Below the pieces are notes generated by a model. The model saw only the letters and a program-made list of their open reading frames with translations, ran no database searches and was not told the DNA's origin. A program made the translations under genes and the position numbers. A DNA stretch of 41,106 nt, from the NCBI GenBank assembly GCA_016219445.1, contig JACRNA010000019.1, forward strand, positions 1-41,106, read 5' to 3'. Origin of the DNA: Candidatus Amesbacteria bacterium (GTDB lineage Bacteria; Patescibacteriota; Microgenomatia; CAZETR01; Amesbacteraceae). Below are positions 30,149 through 38,494 of the stretch, one piece after another; position 1 is the stretch's first letter; every line of letters begins with the position of its first letter.

Positions 30149-31909
30149 TTATACTTTAAGTACCATCAAGAATGCCTCCTGTGGGATTTCGACACGGCCG
30201 ACGGATTTCATTCTGGCCTTGCCTTTCTTTTGAATTTTTAGAAGTTTATCTTTACGGGTTTGATCTCCGCCAGACAATTTGGCAATGACATCTTTTCTGT
30301 AGGCTTTGATATCGGCACGAGCGACAATCTTGGCACCAACAGCAGCTTGAATTGCCACTTCATATTGCTGACGGGGAATGGCGATATGCAATTTGTCTAC
30401 CAAGTTTTTGCCGATTATTGTAGCGTTTTCCCGCGGTACTATCTGGGAAAATGCATCCACCCTTTCGGTATTTACCAGGACATCGAGTCTGACTAGATCT
30501 GATGACTTAAATCCCAAAACTTCATAATCAATCGTGGCATAGCCAGATGAGACACTTTTTAATCTGTCATAAAACTCACGGATTAGCTCTGCAAACGGCA
30601 TCTGATAGACAAGGCTTACCTGCGTCTCGGCATAAGCCATATCCAGAAGTTCCGCCCGACTCGACTGACACAATTGAATTACTGGGCCGACATAATCAGA
30701 AGGGGTAAAGACTGAGAGTCGTATCATTGGTTCGCGGATTTCTTTGATCTGCGAAGGATCCAGTAAATCACCTGCTTTGGAAATAGTTTTTAGTTCATTG
30801 TTTGTAGTTAATAGTTCATAAGCCACTGACGGTGCACAGGCAATCAAGGTTAATCCAAATTCCCTCTCGAGTCTTTCCTGAATTATGTCAGTATGTAGTA
30901 AACCTAATGCACCTATCCGAAATCCGTTTCCCAAAGCCGGAGAATGTTCTGCAGAGTAGGTCAAGGCGGAGTCAGTCATTTTTAGCTTTTCCAAAGCATC
31001 GCGCATCAAATTTATTTCTGCCCCGTCTGTCGGATAGAAACTCATAAAGACCACTGGTTTTATTGGACTATACCCCGGTAATGGGTTATTAGTTGGTTGG
31101 TTACTTAGTGTGTCACCGACAGTCAGCAAAGATATATCTTTAAGCGAAGTTACGATATAACCTACTTCACCGGCAGATAATTTTTCAATAATTTTTCTAT
31201 GAGGCGCAAATACTCCCACTTCAATCACTTTGGTCCAAGTCTTAGTTCCCAAGAGTAATATTTTGTCTCCGCTTTTTATCTCACCGTCAATCATTCTTAC
31301 CCAGGCCACTACTCCTAAATGAGTATCATAGTTTGAGTTAAAGACAAGTGCGCGTGTCTGATTTGGGATTTGAGATTTAGGATTTGGGATTTGAGAAATA
31401 ATTTGATTAATTAAAGTGTCTACTCCAACTCCAGTTTTGGCAGAAACTTTGATAATCTCTTCTGTATCAAATCCAAAAATCTGTTGCATTTGTGAAAATG
31501 TTTTGGTAATTTCAGCGGTTCCAACATCAATTTTGTTGACAACTGGGATAATGACCAAGCCCAATTTTTTTGCTTGATTGTAGTGAGCCAGAGTTTGGGC
31601 TTGGACTCCTTGGGTCGCATCCACAAGCAAGATCACACCTTCACACGCAGCCAAACTTCTTGATACTTCATAGCTAAAGTCCACGTGCCCTGGTGTGTCA
31701 ATTAAATTTAATATAAAATCTTTATATAACATTCTGACAGGAGCAAGCTTTATTGTGATACCGCGTTCACGCTCGATAGGATTACTATCCAGCATTTGCT
31801 CCCGAAGATCGCGCTTGGCAACTGTACCGGTAAACTCCATCAACCTATCGGCCAAAGTCGATTTTCCATGATCAATGTGCGCCACAATTGCAAAATTTCG
31901 TATATTCAT
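30149..31909 (-). CDS. lepA: Elongation factor 4 (LepA)
   Basis: Ribosomal back-translocase GTPase, 586 residues. It begins MNIRNFAIVAHIDHGKSTLA; DTPGHVDFSYEVSRSLAACE is G3 and NKID is G4. The C-terminal EF4 domain has GEKxxRKDKLLxxQK-like SGGDQTRKDKLLKIQKKGKA and ends RVEIPQEAFLMVLKV. Two or three odd segments appear: ISQIPNPKSQIPNQT (about 170-184), NQPTNNPLPGY, and ELLTTNNELKTIS (about 362-375). All are Asn/Thr/Pro-rich and repeat-derived at DNA level. Motifs are otherwise complete. It follows murJ with no gap. Confidence 0.96.
   Translation of the reverse strand: MNIRNFAIVAHIDHGKSTLADRLMEFTGTVAKRDLREQMLDSNPIERERGITIKLAPVRMLYKDFILNLIDTPGHVDFSYEVSRSLAACEGVILLVDATQGVQAQTLAHYNQAKKLGLVIIPVVNKIDVGTAEITKTFSQMQQIFGFDTEEIIKVSAKTGVGVDTLINQIISQIPNPKSQIPNQTRALVFNSNYDTHLGVVAWVRMIDGEIKSGDKILLLGTKTWTKVIEVGVFAPHRKIIEKLSAGEVGYIVTSLKDISLLTVGDTLSNQPTNNPLPGYSPIKPVVFMSFYPTDGAEINLMRDALEKLKMTDSALTYSAEHSPALGNGFRIGALGLLHTDIIQERLEREFGLTLIACAPSVAYELLTTNNELKTISKAGDLLDPSQIKEIREPMIRLSVFTPSDYVGPVIQLCQSSRAELLDMAYAETQVSLVYQMPFAELIREFYDRLKSVSSGYATIDYEVLGFKSSDLVRLDVLVNTERVDAFSQIVPRENATIIGKNLVDKLHIAIPRQQYEVAIQAAVGAKIVARADIKAYRKDVIAKLSGGDQTRKDKLLKIQKKGKARMKSVGRVEIPQEAFLMVLKV
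31360..31396. repeat. 21-base tandem repeat inside lepA
   Basis: GATTTGGGATTTGAGA recurs at 31360-31375 and 31381-31396 with a 21-base period, read on the minus strand as IPNPKSQ units. Similar T/G-rich words fill the nusA-infB gap at 19820-19885. Confidence 0.75.
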
Positions 31910-33562
31910 TTAATTTTGCTCAGGAGTTGGCAAAATAATTGGTTCTGATTGGGCAGGAGCTTTGAGATATTTGCGCCAATCGCCTAGCTTTAATGCTATT
32001 TCTTTGACATAAATTAACTGAGGTATACGAGTAATCCAAGACAGGCTGATATACAAGGCCATGCCTATAATTGAAGTAATCAGAGTAAGAACCAACAAAT
32101 CAACAGTCCTGGTCGTGTCAAATATAAATTGGTCAAGCAGGCGCATGGGTATCCACAATCCCAAACCCATGACGACACTTATTCCAACTATTTTTCCCAA
32201 TATTTTCAAAGATTCCATAAGTGAATCTTTCTGGAGAAAGACTTTTTTTATCAGAATTACGACCAATATAATTGTCTCCATAATTGCAGTAAGGGACAAA
32301 GATAACGCAATTCCGGCAATACCCCAGTTCCAAACTTTTACTGCCAATATCCCAAACAGAGTATTAAATACAGCTGCTCCCAGACCCACAAGCAATGGAG
32401 TCTTGGTATCGTGAAGGGCATAAAAAGCTCTGATAATAAGCTGCATGATGGCATAAAATCCAGCTGAGACCATGAGTATTGCCAAAGTTTTACCTGTAAG
32501 CAAAGTGGCTTCCCAGGGAAATGTCTTGGCACCAAATACCAATCTGACAATCGGTATACGTAAAACTATAAACAATACGCAGACGGGCAGAGCCAAAAAC
32601 ACTACTTGTAGACACGAATCCAAAAGTGTTTTTCTAAAATTATCCCAATCCCTGGCTGCGACCAATAACGAAAGAGATGGCAATGCTGCCTGTCCAATTG
32701 TGGCACCAAACAATAGAGTGGGAACAGCATACAATAGCCTGGCTACATTAAAAAGAGACAGTGAACCAGCTACCAAAAGCGATGACAATATAACTGCCAC
32801 GAACTGTTCCACTTGATCAATTCCCATGGCCATTGCCCGCGGAGGCATTAATTTTAGGACTTCACGGACACCAGGAAGCCTAATATCAAAATTAAATGTC
32901 GGTTTAAAGCCCAACGACATAGCAGCAGGCAACTGGACTAGCATATGAAATCCTGCTCCCAATACCATCCCAACTGCTGGCGCATATATTCCAAGAGAGG
33001 ACGAGAGAAATATTATACCCAGTATTATTCCCAAATTATAAGCCAGAGGTGCTATGGCAGGAATTAAAAAACGCTGGTGGGATTGGATCATGCCGGTCAA
33101 AAAACCAGAAATACAGAAAAATAGTTGGGCCACTAACATTACTCTTAGCAAATTTGCCATAATGGCAATCTGACCTGGATTAAATCCGGGTGCAACCAGA
33201 ATTGATAAGGGTTTGGCAAATACAAATATTATTAAGCAAAATAAGATAAATATTCCCAACACCAAATTTAACGTCGTGGCTGCCATTTTCCAGGCAGAAC
33301 TTTTGTCCGTTGCCAAAAAATTACTAAATACCGGAATAAAAGCTGCCGAGAGCGCACCCATGACCAACAATTGAAAGACAGTTTCCGGAATAATCATAGA
33401 AGCATAATAGACATCGAGGAGGGCTGCGTTTCCACCATAAAAATACGAAATTAGAAGACGAGACTTGACCAAACCCAAGATATGTGACAACCCATATGTG
33501 ATCATAATAATGACCGCAGCAGACAAAATACTAGACTGTTTCCTGAGCAAAAATTCCCGCAT
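31910..33562 (-). CDS. murJ: Lipid II flippase MurJ (MVN/MviN family)
   Basis: Polytopic membrane protein, 550 residues, with about 14 hydrophobic segments, that exports peptidoglycan precursors. Features: an N-terminal SILSAAVIIMITYGLSHILG, then GALSAAFIPVFSNF, and PTLLFGATIGQAALPSLS with the conserved arginine-rich loops. A C-terminal cytoplasmic tail follows the last segment. A cell wall pathway is implied. The start ATG 33562 lies opposite the rpsT promoter, and a TATAAT on the minus strand ends six bases upstream. Confidence 0.95.
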   Translation of the reverse strand: MREFLLRKQSSILSAAVIIMITYGLSHILGLVKSRLLISYFYGGNAALLDVYYASMIIPETVFQLLVMGALSAAFIPVFSNFLATDKSSAWKMAATTLNLVLGIFILFCLIIFVFAKPLSILVAPGFNPGQIAIMANLLRVMLVAQLFFCISGFLTGMIQSHQRFLIPAIAPLAYNLGIILGIIFLSSSLGIYAPAVGMVLGAGFHMLVQLPAAMSLGFKPTFNFDIRLPGVREVLKLMPPRAMAMGIDQVEQFVAVILSSLLVAGSLSLFNVARLLYAVPTLLFGATIGQAALPSLSLLVAARDWDNFRKTLLDSCLQVVFLALPVCVLFIVLRIPIVRLVFGAKTFPWEATLLTGKTLAILMVSAGFYAIMQLIIRAFYALHDTKTPLLVGLGAAVFNTLFGILAVKVWNWGIAGIALSLSLTAIMETIILVVILIKKVFLQKDSLMESLKILGKIVGISVVMGLGLWIPMRLLDQFIFDTTRTVDLLVLTLITSIIGMALYISLSWITRIPQLIYVKEIALKLGDWRKYLKAPAQSEPIILPTPEQN

Positions 33563-33564
33563 TG

Positions 33565-33574
33565 TGCTATTATA
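33565..33574. promoter_or_regulatory. Shared divergent -10 region of murJ and rpsT
   Basis: On the plus strand TGC TATTAT (33565-33573) is an extended -10 for rpsT, nine bases before its ATG. On the minus strand TATAAT (33574-33569) serves murJ, six bases before its ATG. The two boxes occupy the same DNA, so polymerase can use only one at a time. Confidence 0.6.
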
Positions 33575-33582
33575 GCTTCATT

Positions 33583-33819
33583 ATGCCAATTACTGTAGGG
33601 GCTATCCGAAAACAGCGTGCAGATAAGCGCAAACGGATCATAAATCTAAAGACAAGGGATGTTTTTAAACGTGCTATTACTCTTACCCGCAAGAAGCCAA
33701 CCCCAGGCAATCTCAAAAAGGCTTTTTCGCTTCTGGATCGCGCTGCCAAGAAAAATACAATTCATCCCAACAAAGCTTCGCGTCTCAAATCCAGGCTTTC
33801 AAAATTACTGAAAAAATAA
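33583..33819 (+). CDS. rpsT: 30S ribosomal protein S20
   Basis: 16S rRNA-binding helical protein, 78 residues from the ATG at 33583 (MPITVGAIRKQRADKRKRII). An in-frame upstream start at 33562 would run through the promoter and is rejected. Basic helices and the tail KNTIHPNKASRLKSRLSKLL are typical of S20. Confidence 0.93.
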   Translation: MPITVGAIRKQRADKRKRIINLKTRDVFKRAITLTRKKPTPGNLKKAFSLLDRAAKKNTIHPNKASRLKSRLSKLLKK

Positions 33820-33827
33820 AACGTCGA

Positions 33828-34367
33828 ATGTCTGCCCACAAATCCCAAGATCTAAATCTTCTTCCCAAGACCGAATTTGAGCTGTCATTTTGGGGCCGAT
33901 TTCTCAAGTGGTCACTTACAACTGGACGCTACATCATTATATTGGTCGAGCTAGTTGTAATCATAGCTTTCATTTCCAGGTTTAAGTTGGATCACGATTT
34001 GTCCGATTTGGGCGACGCCATAGCCGGCAAACAAGCTCTCCTTGAAGCATCAAGTAATACCGAAAAAACTCTTAGACTGACCCAAGCGCGCCTTATTGAG
34101 GCGGAACAAAAAATAAAAAATCAATCAAACGCCGCTTCAATCTTGGAAAAAATTAATTCTATCTTTCCTCCAGACTCATCCATGACAAATTTTTCCTTTG
34201 CAGACAATTCGCTCACGATTACAGGAATTGTCACTTCTGAATCCGATTTGGGACTGATAATGGGAGAGCTAAATAAAGATAAAAGTACTTACAAGACAGT
34301 CGTCTTATCCAGTGTCAACACAGAACCAAGCAATAATTTAAAGTTTATTATCAAAATATGGCTATAG
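33828..34367 (+). CDS. PilN-like pilus assembly protein
   Basis: 179 residues with the PilN layout: a short cytoplasmic start containing DLNLLP (the motif by which PilN proteins dock to PilM), one membrane segment (YIIILVELVVIIAFISRF, about 35-52), a coiled coil and a small C-terminal domain. It overlaps the PilO-like gene by 10 bases. It belongs to the inner-membrane alignment complex of type IV pili; no pilM, pilin or motor ATPase gene is in the window. The family call rests on architecture and the NLLP motif. Confidence 0.75.
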   Translation: MSAHKSQDLNLLPKTEFELSFWGRFLKWSLTTGRYIIILVELVVIIAFISRFKLDHDLSDLGDAIAGKQALLEASSNTEKTLRLTQARLIEAEQKIKNQSNAASILEKINSIFPPDSSMTNFSFADNSLTITGIVTSESDLGLIMGELNKDKSTYKTVVLSSVNTEPSNNLKFIIKIWL

Positions 34368-34972
34368 ATTACAGAAATTCACTAACCCATTACCGGAAAT
34401 ATTTACAGATTATCCAGAAGCGCCCCATATGGCGGGCTACTCTCTTTGTTACTTTGTCACTTCTGTTACTAATAGTCTTGTTAGTCTTTGCCTTGCGTCC
34501 GACACTGGTCACCATAGCTGGATTGACTGGTGAAATTCAATCCAAGCGCAATATCGAATCCCAACTTAATACCAAAATAGCCAATCTCCAATCGATGGTT
34601 CAGACATACCAAAAAATCCAACCACAATTATATCTAATAGATACTGCCCTTCCCCTCCAATCAAAATTTGGAAGTCTAAGTGATTATCTAGTCAAAAATG
34701 CCTCACAAACAGGGGTAATAGTCGATAGTATCGTCCTTGGAAATATAAACTTGTCAAACCAATCACCATCAAGCCAAGGACTATCGGACTTTGAATTTAG
34801 TATAAATATCAAGGGCAGTTATACTCAAATCCACGATATTTTGTATAAAATTGAAAACAGTAGGAGACTTATGTTTATCAGTTCTGTTCAGATATCTCGA
34901 GGTAATTCAGGCCAATTGATTACTAATATCAAAGGCAAAACTTATTTCATCTTGGAAAATTACTCGCCGTAA
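34358..34972 (+). CDS. PilO-like pilus assembly protein
   Basis: 204 residues: a cytoplasmic start, one membrane segment (about 28-47), a coiled coil with QSKRNIESQLNTKIANLQSM, then a ferredoxin-like domain with FEFSINIKGSYTQIHDILYK, which fits PilO (the region that pairs with PilN). The partner relationship is supported by overlap with the PilN-like gene. Confidence 0.75.
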   Translation: MAIDYRNSLTHYRKYLQIIQKRPIWRATLFVTLSLLLLIVLLVFALRPTLVTIAGLTGEIQSKRNIESQLNTKIANLQSMVQTYQKIQPQLYLIDTALPLQSKFGSLSDYLVKNASQTGVIVDSIVLGNINLSNQSPSSQGLSDFEFSINIKGSYTQIHDILYKIENSRRLMFISSVQISRGNSGQLITNIKGKTYFILENYSP

Positions 34973-34980
34973 GCTATAAA
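34952..34980 (+). promoter_or_regulatory. Promoter of the surface-protein cluster
   Basis: TTGGAA (34952-34957), a 17-base spacer and TATAAA (34975-34980), ending nine bases before the ATG at 34990. It lies across the end of the PilO-like gene. Confidence 0.5.
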
Positions 34981-34989
34981 TAATATAGT

Positions 34990-35193
34990 ATGAAACCACA
35001 CAGAACTTATGACAGAGACATTGTATCCTTATTGATATTCACTCTTATTACCCTCTCGACATGGGTGGGTTTTGAAGTATATCATGTTTATACAAAACCT
35101 GTTATTCCTGAGGTTTTAGCTAAACATCTGAGAGTTTTGAATCCAGTTCTTAGTACCAGCGTCTTATCTGCCCTACAGTTACGCCTGCCATGA
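34990..35193 (+). CDS. Small single-pass membrane protein, unknown function
   Basis: 67 residues: a basic start MKPHRTYDRD, one membrane segment (about 12-31), and a short external part rich in Pro, Leu and Ser. No family is recognised. It lies where a pilus operon might carry a PilP-like gene but has no visible PilP feature. The stop overlaps the next start (ATGA), so it is probably co-translated with the fibronectin-like protein. Confidence 0.6.
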   Translation: MKPHRTYDRDIVSLLIFTLITLSTWVGFEVYHVYTKPVIPEVLAKHLRVLNPVLSTSVLSALQLRLP

Positions 35194-36422
35194 AACGACC
35201 TGAGATAACCATACCTACATTATTTGGAATTATGATTACCCTCGGAGGACTAGTGACCGGGTTGTGGTTGATGCGTAATACTACTTCTTTTAATACATCT
35301 GCATCAACAGATGAAGCTCCTACCAATATTCAGATCACCAATGTTTCAGATACCTCTTTTTCAGTTTCTTGGGTTACAGCCAAAGCTACCTCGGGATTTG
35401 TCAAATATGATGAGCTTGTCGTATCAGATGATCGGGATCAAGACAGGGGAAGTATTGGTAACTATTTTACTCATCTTGTTTCGATCCGGGGACTAAAAAC
35501 GTCTACTAATTATAAAATAAAGATTGGCTCAGGAAAATCTTTGGGGAGTGAATCTATCGTCACGACAGGTATGACACTGAGAAATCCGCCACCAGCAGAT
35601 GTAATTTATGGTCAAATTATGACCTCTGGTGGGGATCCGGCCGAAGGGGCATTGATCTATGTCAAACTTCCAGGTATTGTTCCCCAAGTAGCGCTCGTCA
35701 AGACTTCAGGATCCTGGGTAGTTCCATTGTCTATTTCCAGGACTTCTGATCTGACAAGCTTTGCTTCATATGACAAACAATCTGCCACAGCTGACATCTC
35801 TGTCCAGGCAGGACCTCTGGGTACAGCATCACAATCCGTTGCCTTATCAAATGCCAGACCCGTGGCGCCAATAATATTGGGAGAAAAGATTGTTGTTTTG
35901 CCGACACCGACTCCAGAAAGTACTCCTATCTCAAAGTTTTCAGACGACTCATTAGACGCATCAGTCTCAGCAACTCCATCAAAAATAAAACTAAATACTA
36001 TCAAGCCAAATGTATCGGGTGAAGCTCCTGCTGGAGCTGAAATAAGCATTGAAATAAATTCCAAAAATAAAATAACGGCAACCGTCAAAGCCAACAAAAA
36101 AGGTCAGTATGATTTCAAGATTCCAGAAGGGCTCGAACCCGGTGAACATACAATTACAGTATCAACTCTGGTTGATGGTGTTATCCAAAAAGTCACCAGA
36201 TCATTTATTGTCGAGGCTGCAGGCACAACTACTCTACCTACCTTTGCGGCAACACCGTCTGCAAAATTAAAGCCTATTCCGACACCAAAAGCCAGAGTAG
36301 CAATACCTGTCAAAAATGATCAACCCCGCTCAGGCAACTTCGAATTCAGTTTGTTACTGCTGTCAATCGGTGCTATTCTTATTACATCTGGTGTATTTGG
36401 ATTCAAAAATTATGGACGATAA
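35190..36422 (+). CDS. Surface protein with fibronectin type III and Ig-like domains
   Basis: 410 residues. The N-terminal anchor (about 9-27) is followed by a fibronectin III-like domain (PTNIQITNVSDTSFSVSWVT, residues about 44-130), a carboxypeptidase-regulatory-like stretch (VIYGQIMTSGGDPAEGALIY) and an Ig-like repeat with EPGEHTITVSTLVDGVIQKV. A Pro/Thr-rich linker and a C-terminal membrane segment ending FKNYGR complete it. Membrane segments at both ends suggest tethering at the cell surface. Its last 11 bases overlap the next gene. Confidence 0.8.
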   Translation: MKRPEITIPTLFGIMITLGGLVTGLWLMRNTTSFNTSASTDEAPTNIQITNVSDTSFSVSWVTAKATSGFVKYDELVVSDDRDQDRGSIGNYFTHLVSIRGLKTSTNYKIKIGSGKSLGSESIVTTGMTLRNPPPADVIYGQIMTSGGDPAEGALIYVKLPGIVPQVALVKTSGSWVVPLSISRTSDLTSFASYDKQSATADISVQAGPLGTASQSVALSNARPVAPIILGEKIVVLPTPTPESTPISKFSDDSLDASVSATPSKIKLNTIKPNVSGEAPAGAEISIEINSKNKITATVKANKKGQYDFKIPEGLEPGEHTITVSTLVDGVIQKVTRSFIVEAAGTTTLPTFAATPSAKLKPIPTPKARVAIPVKNDQPRSGNFEFSLLLLSIGAILITSGVFGFKNYGR

Positions 36423-38493
36423 TTACCAAGACTATTCGACCGAAGGTACTGCTCCGGTAGTTGTCCCCGGATCTGGTTCTGTTCCCGAACCCGTTGTTGT
36501 GCCCGACAACCCAATATTATTACCAGCTCCTGGTCCAGGACCAAGTAAGTCCCCCATGTCCAAGCGCATGAAATTTATGCTTGGTCTTTTTTCTGCCGTT
36601 ATTCTGGTCTCGGGCTTAGTAACAAGCTTGATGTTGGTCAAGCAAAAGCAAAACACAAGAATCCGTGCCATGCCAAATGTTTGTACTTGGGAAACTTGTG
36701 GAGACATAAAAACCCCAGAGGGTGAGGCCAAATGGAATGCTGGAGCATATGATCAAACTAGACTAGAGCACATTGGCGAAAATCCAGGCGCAGACGCAGC
36801 CTTTTTGGAGCGTATTAATGTTGCACTAGATAATCAGTCGCAAAACCAGGAAACTACTAATGTGGCAAACGACTTGAAAACGAATTTGTCAAATTTTACC
36901 AAAACTGCAAGTTCAACTGATGTCAGTGAACTTAATAAGTTACTCACATCGACCGTGACATTAAAAGATGGTACAACCGTGAGCCTTTCTAATGATGAAA
37001 AACAATTGCTTAAACAGGTTACTATTGCACCAAATACCCAAACAACAGATTCAAACGCTACAATCACCAATATAACCGGCGGTCTTCCATTGAAGGATAC
37101 TGTTATGGGACAAAGCATTGACAATGCTTGTAATTACGATTTAATTTGTAAAAAATATACAGACTGGCAAAATGGTTGGGATTTAGCCAGACATGATCAA
37201 AAATACTTAAATCAAAATTTGATTCCCAAACAAACTGAATATACCGATGTGGCAAAGGACTTGGATCCAAGTACACCGCTTCATCAAGTGGGTACTATCG
37301 AAAAAGATTCTTCAGGTAAGCTAGTAATTACTCAAGTATTTAGTGTCACATCAAACTCTGGGAATTGTGCTGATACAAATGAGTTATGTTGGGTTACAGA
37401 ACTAAACAAAAATGGTTATTCCTTCACTATTGCACCCGTAGGTAAAATGGTAGATGGTAAAATTGTCTACAATCAAACAGTTTCTGGGTCTTCCGTAATC
37501 GGTACCGATGCATTAAACAAAAAATTTAAGGATAATGGATGTGTTCAACCGGCAGCCAATATCACAGGAAATTCAACGGAGGCATGTATCTGTGGTGGTA
37601 AACAAAATGGTTATTATTGTGCTGATTGGGGGGGTAAAGATTTCTGTACAGGTGATGCTGAAGTCGCACTTGGAAAAACAAAAGGTAGTTTAACCTGTGG
37701 CAATGCACTATATCAAGCGTCCGGATATGATATTCATGGTGGATATGGTGGATATGGTGGATCTGCAACTCCAGCCAAATTCGAAAATGGACTACTTGTT
37801 TACACAATAACAACTACAACAGGAACTTTTACGGTTAAGTTTGATCCAAAAACAAAAAAGATTTTTTCTGTCACAGGAACGCTACCAAATAACTCTGTCA
37901 TTAAATTGTTTCAATGTCAAAATATTGAAAGTAATTGGGGTAAAGACTGTAGGGAAACACTTGTTAAAGAATTCACTATAGAAACACTAAAAACTTTAAC
38001 CCTTGGTGCATGTAATAGTATTCAACAATTAGATATAGATACGGGACTCGCAACTGGACATATATCTATTGATATAAGATCCGATTCTTCACTTTGTGGA
38101 ACGACGACTACGACGACATTTACACCCACTGGTGGTCCGCCGGCAGGTGGTGGCGGGAATCCGCCTACGACCACGACGTTTTCGGGATCGACACCCACAC
38201 CAACTCCGTCAACCAATCCCCAATTGGCTTGCTATCAATTGCAAATATTCAGAGGTGGAACTCAAATCCAACCTTGGCAGATAAATCAAGGTGATGCCTT
38301 AGTATTCAGAGGCTTTGCCTCAGTCAACGGTGGCGCCGTTGTTTCCAAAATGCGATTTGTAGTAACCGTAAATAGTGTCGCTCAAGCACCAGTTGACGTT
38401 AATGCTTCTCTGGTTGGTGGCTTGTATCAAGCTGATTTACCATATACTATTACTCAAAATACCAGTTATTCGGTTAGTACCACACCTATTTGA
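36412..38493 (+). CDS. Large anchored surface protein with Thr/Gly-rich linker
   Basis: 693 residues from the ATG at 36412; the upstream in-frame extension is read from the previous gene. A Pro/Val-rich cytoplasmic start (1-54), one membrane segment (55-76), then a long secreted part. It begins NVCTWETCGDIKTPEGEAKW, with several cysteine pairs and a glycine-tyrosine patch (GGYGGYGG). A linker of Thr, Gly and Pro (GGPPAGGGGNPPTTTTF) precedes a C-terminal Ig-like domain with YQLQIFRGGTQIQPWQINQG. No enzymatic motif is visible. A role in attachment to a host cell is a guess from architecture. Confidence 0.75.
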   Translation: MDDNYQDYSTEGTAPVVVPGSGSVPEPVVVPDNPILLPAPGPGPSKSPMSKRMKFMLGLFSAVILVSGLVTSLMLVKQKQNTRIRAMPNVCTWETCGDIKTPEGEAKWNAGAYDQTRLEHIGENPGADAAFLERINVALDNQSQNQETTNVANDLKTNLSNFTKTASSTDVSELNKLLTSTVTLKDGTTVSLSNDEKQLLKQVTIAPNTQTTDSNATITNITGGLPLKDTVMGQSIDNACNYDLICKKYTDWQNGWDLARHDQKYLNQNLIPKQTEYTDVAKDLDPSTPLHQVGTIEKDSSGKLVITQVFSVTSNSGNCADTNELCWVTELNKNGYSFTIAPVGKMVDGKIVYNQTVSGSSVIGTDALNKKFKDNGCVQPAANITGNSTEACICGGKQNGYYCADWGGKDFCTGDAEVALGKTKGSLTCGNALYQASGYDIHGGYGGYGGSATPAKFENGLLVYTITTTTGTFTVKFDPKTKKIFSVTGTLPNNSVIKLFQCQNIESNWGKDCRETLVKEFTIETLKTLTLGACNSIQQLDIDTGLATGHISIDIRSDSSLCGTTTTTTFTPTGGPPAGGGGNPPTTTTFSGSTPTPTPSTNPQLACYQLQIFRGGTQIQPWQINQGDALVFRGFASVNGGAVVSKMRFVVTVNSVAQAPVDVNASLVGGLYQADLPYTITQNTSYSVSTTPI

Positions 38494-38494
38494 T

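Noticed and set aside
36316-36411. Upstream extension of the large surface protein (MINPAQAT...)
   Set aside because: It overlaps the end of the fibronectin-like gene in another frame; ATG 36412 with an 11-base overlap gives a sensible N-terminus.
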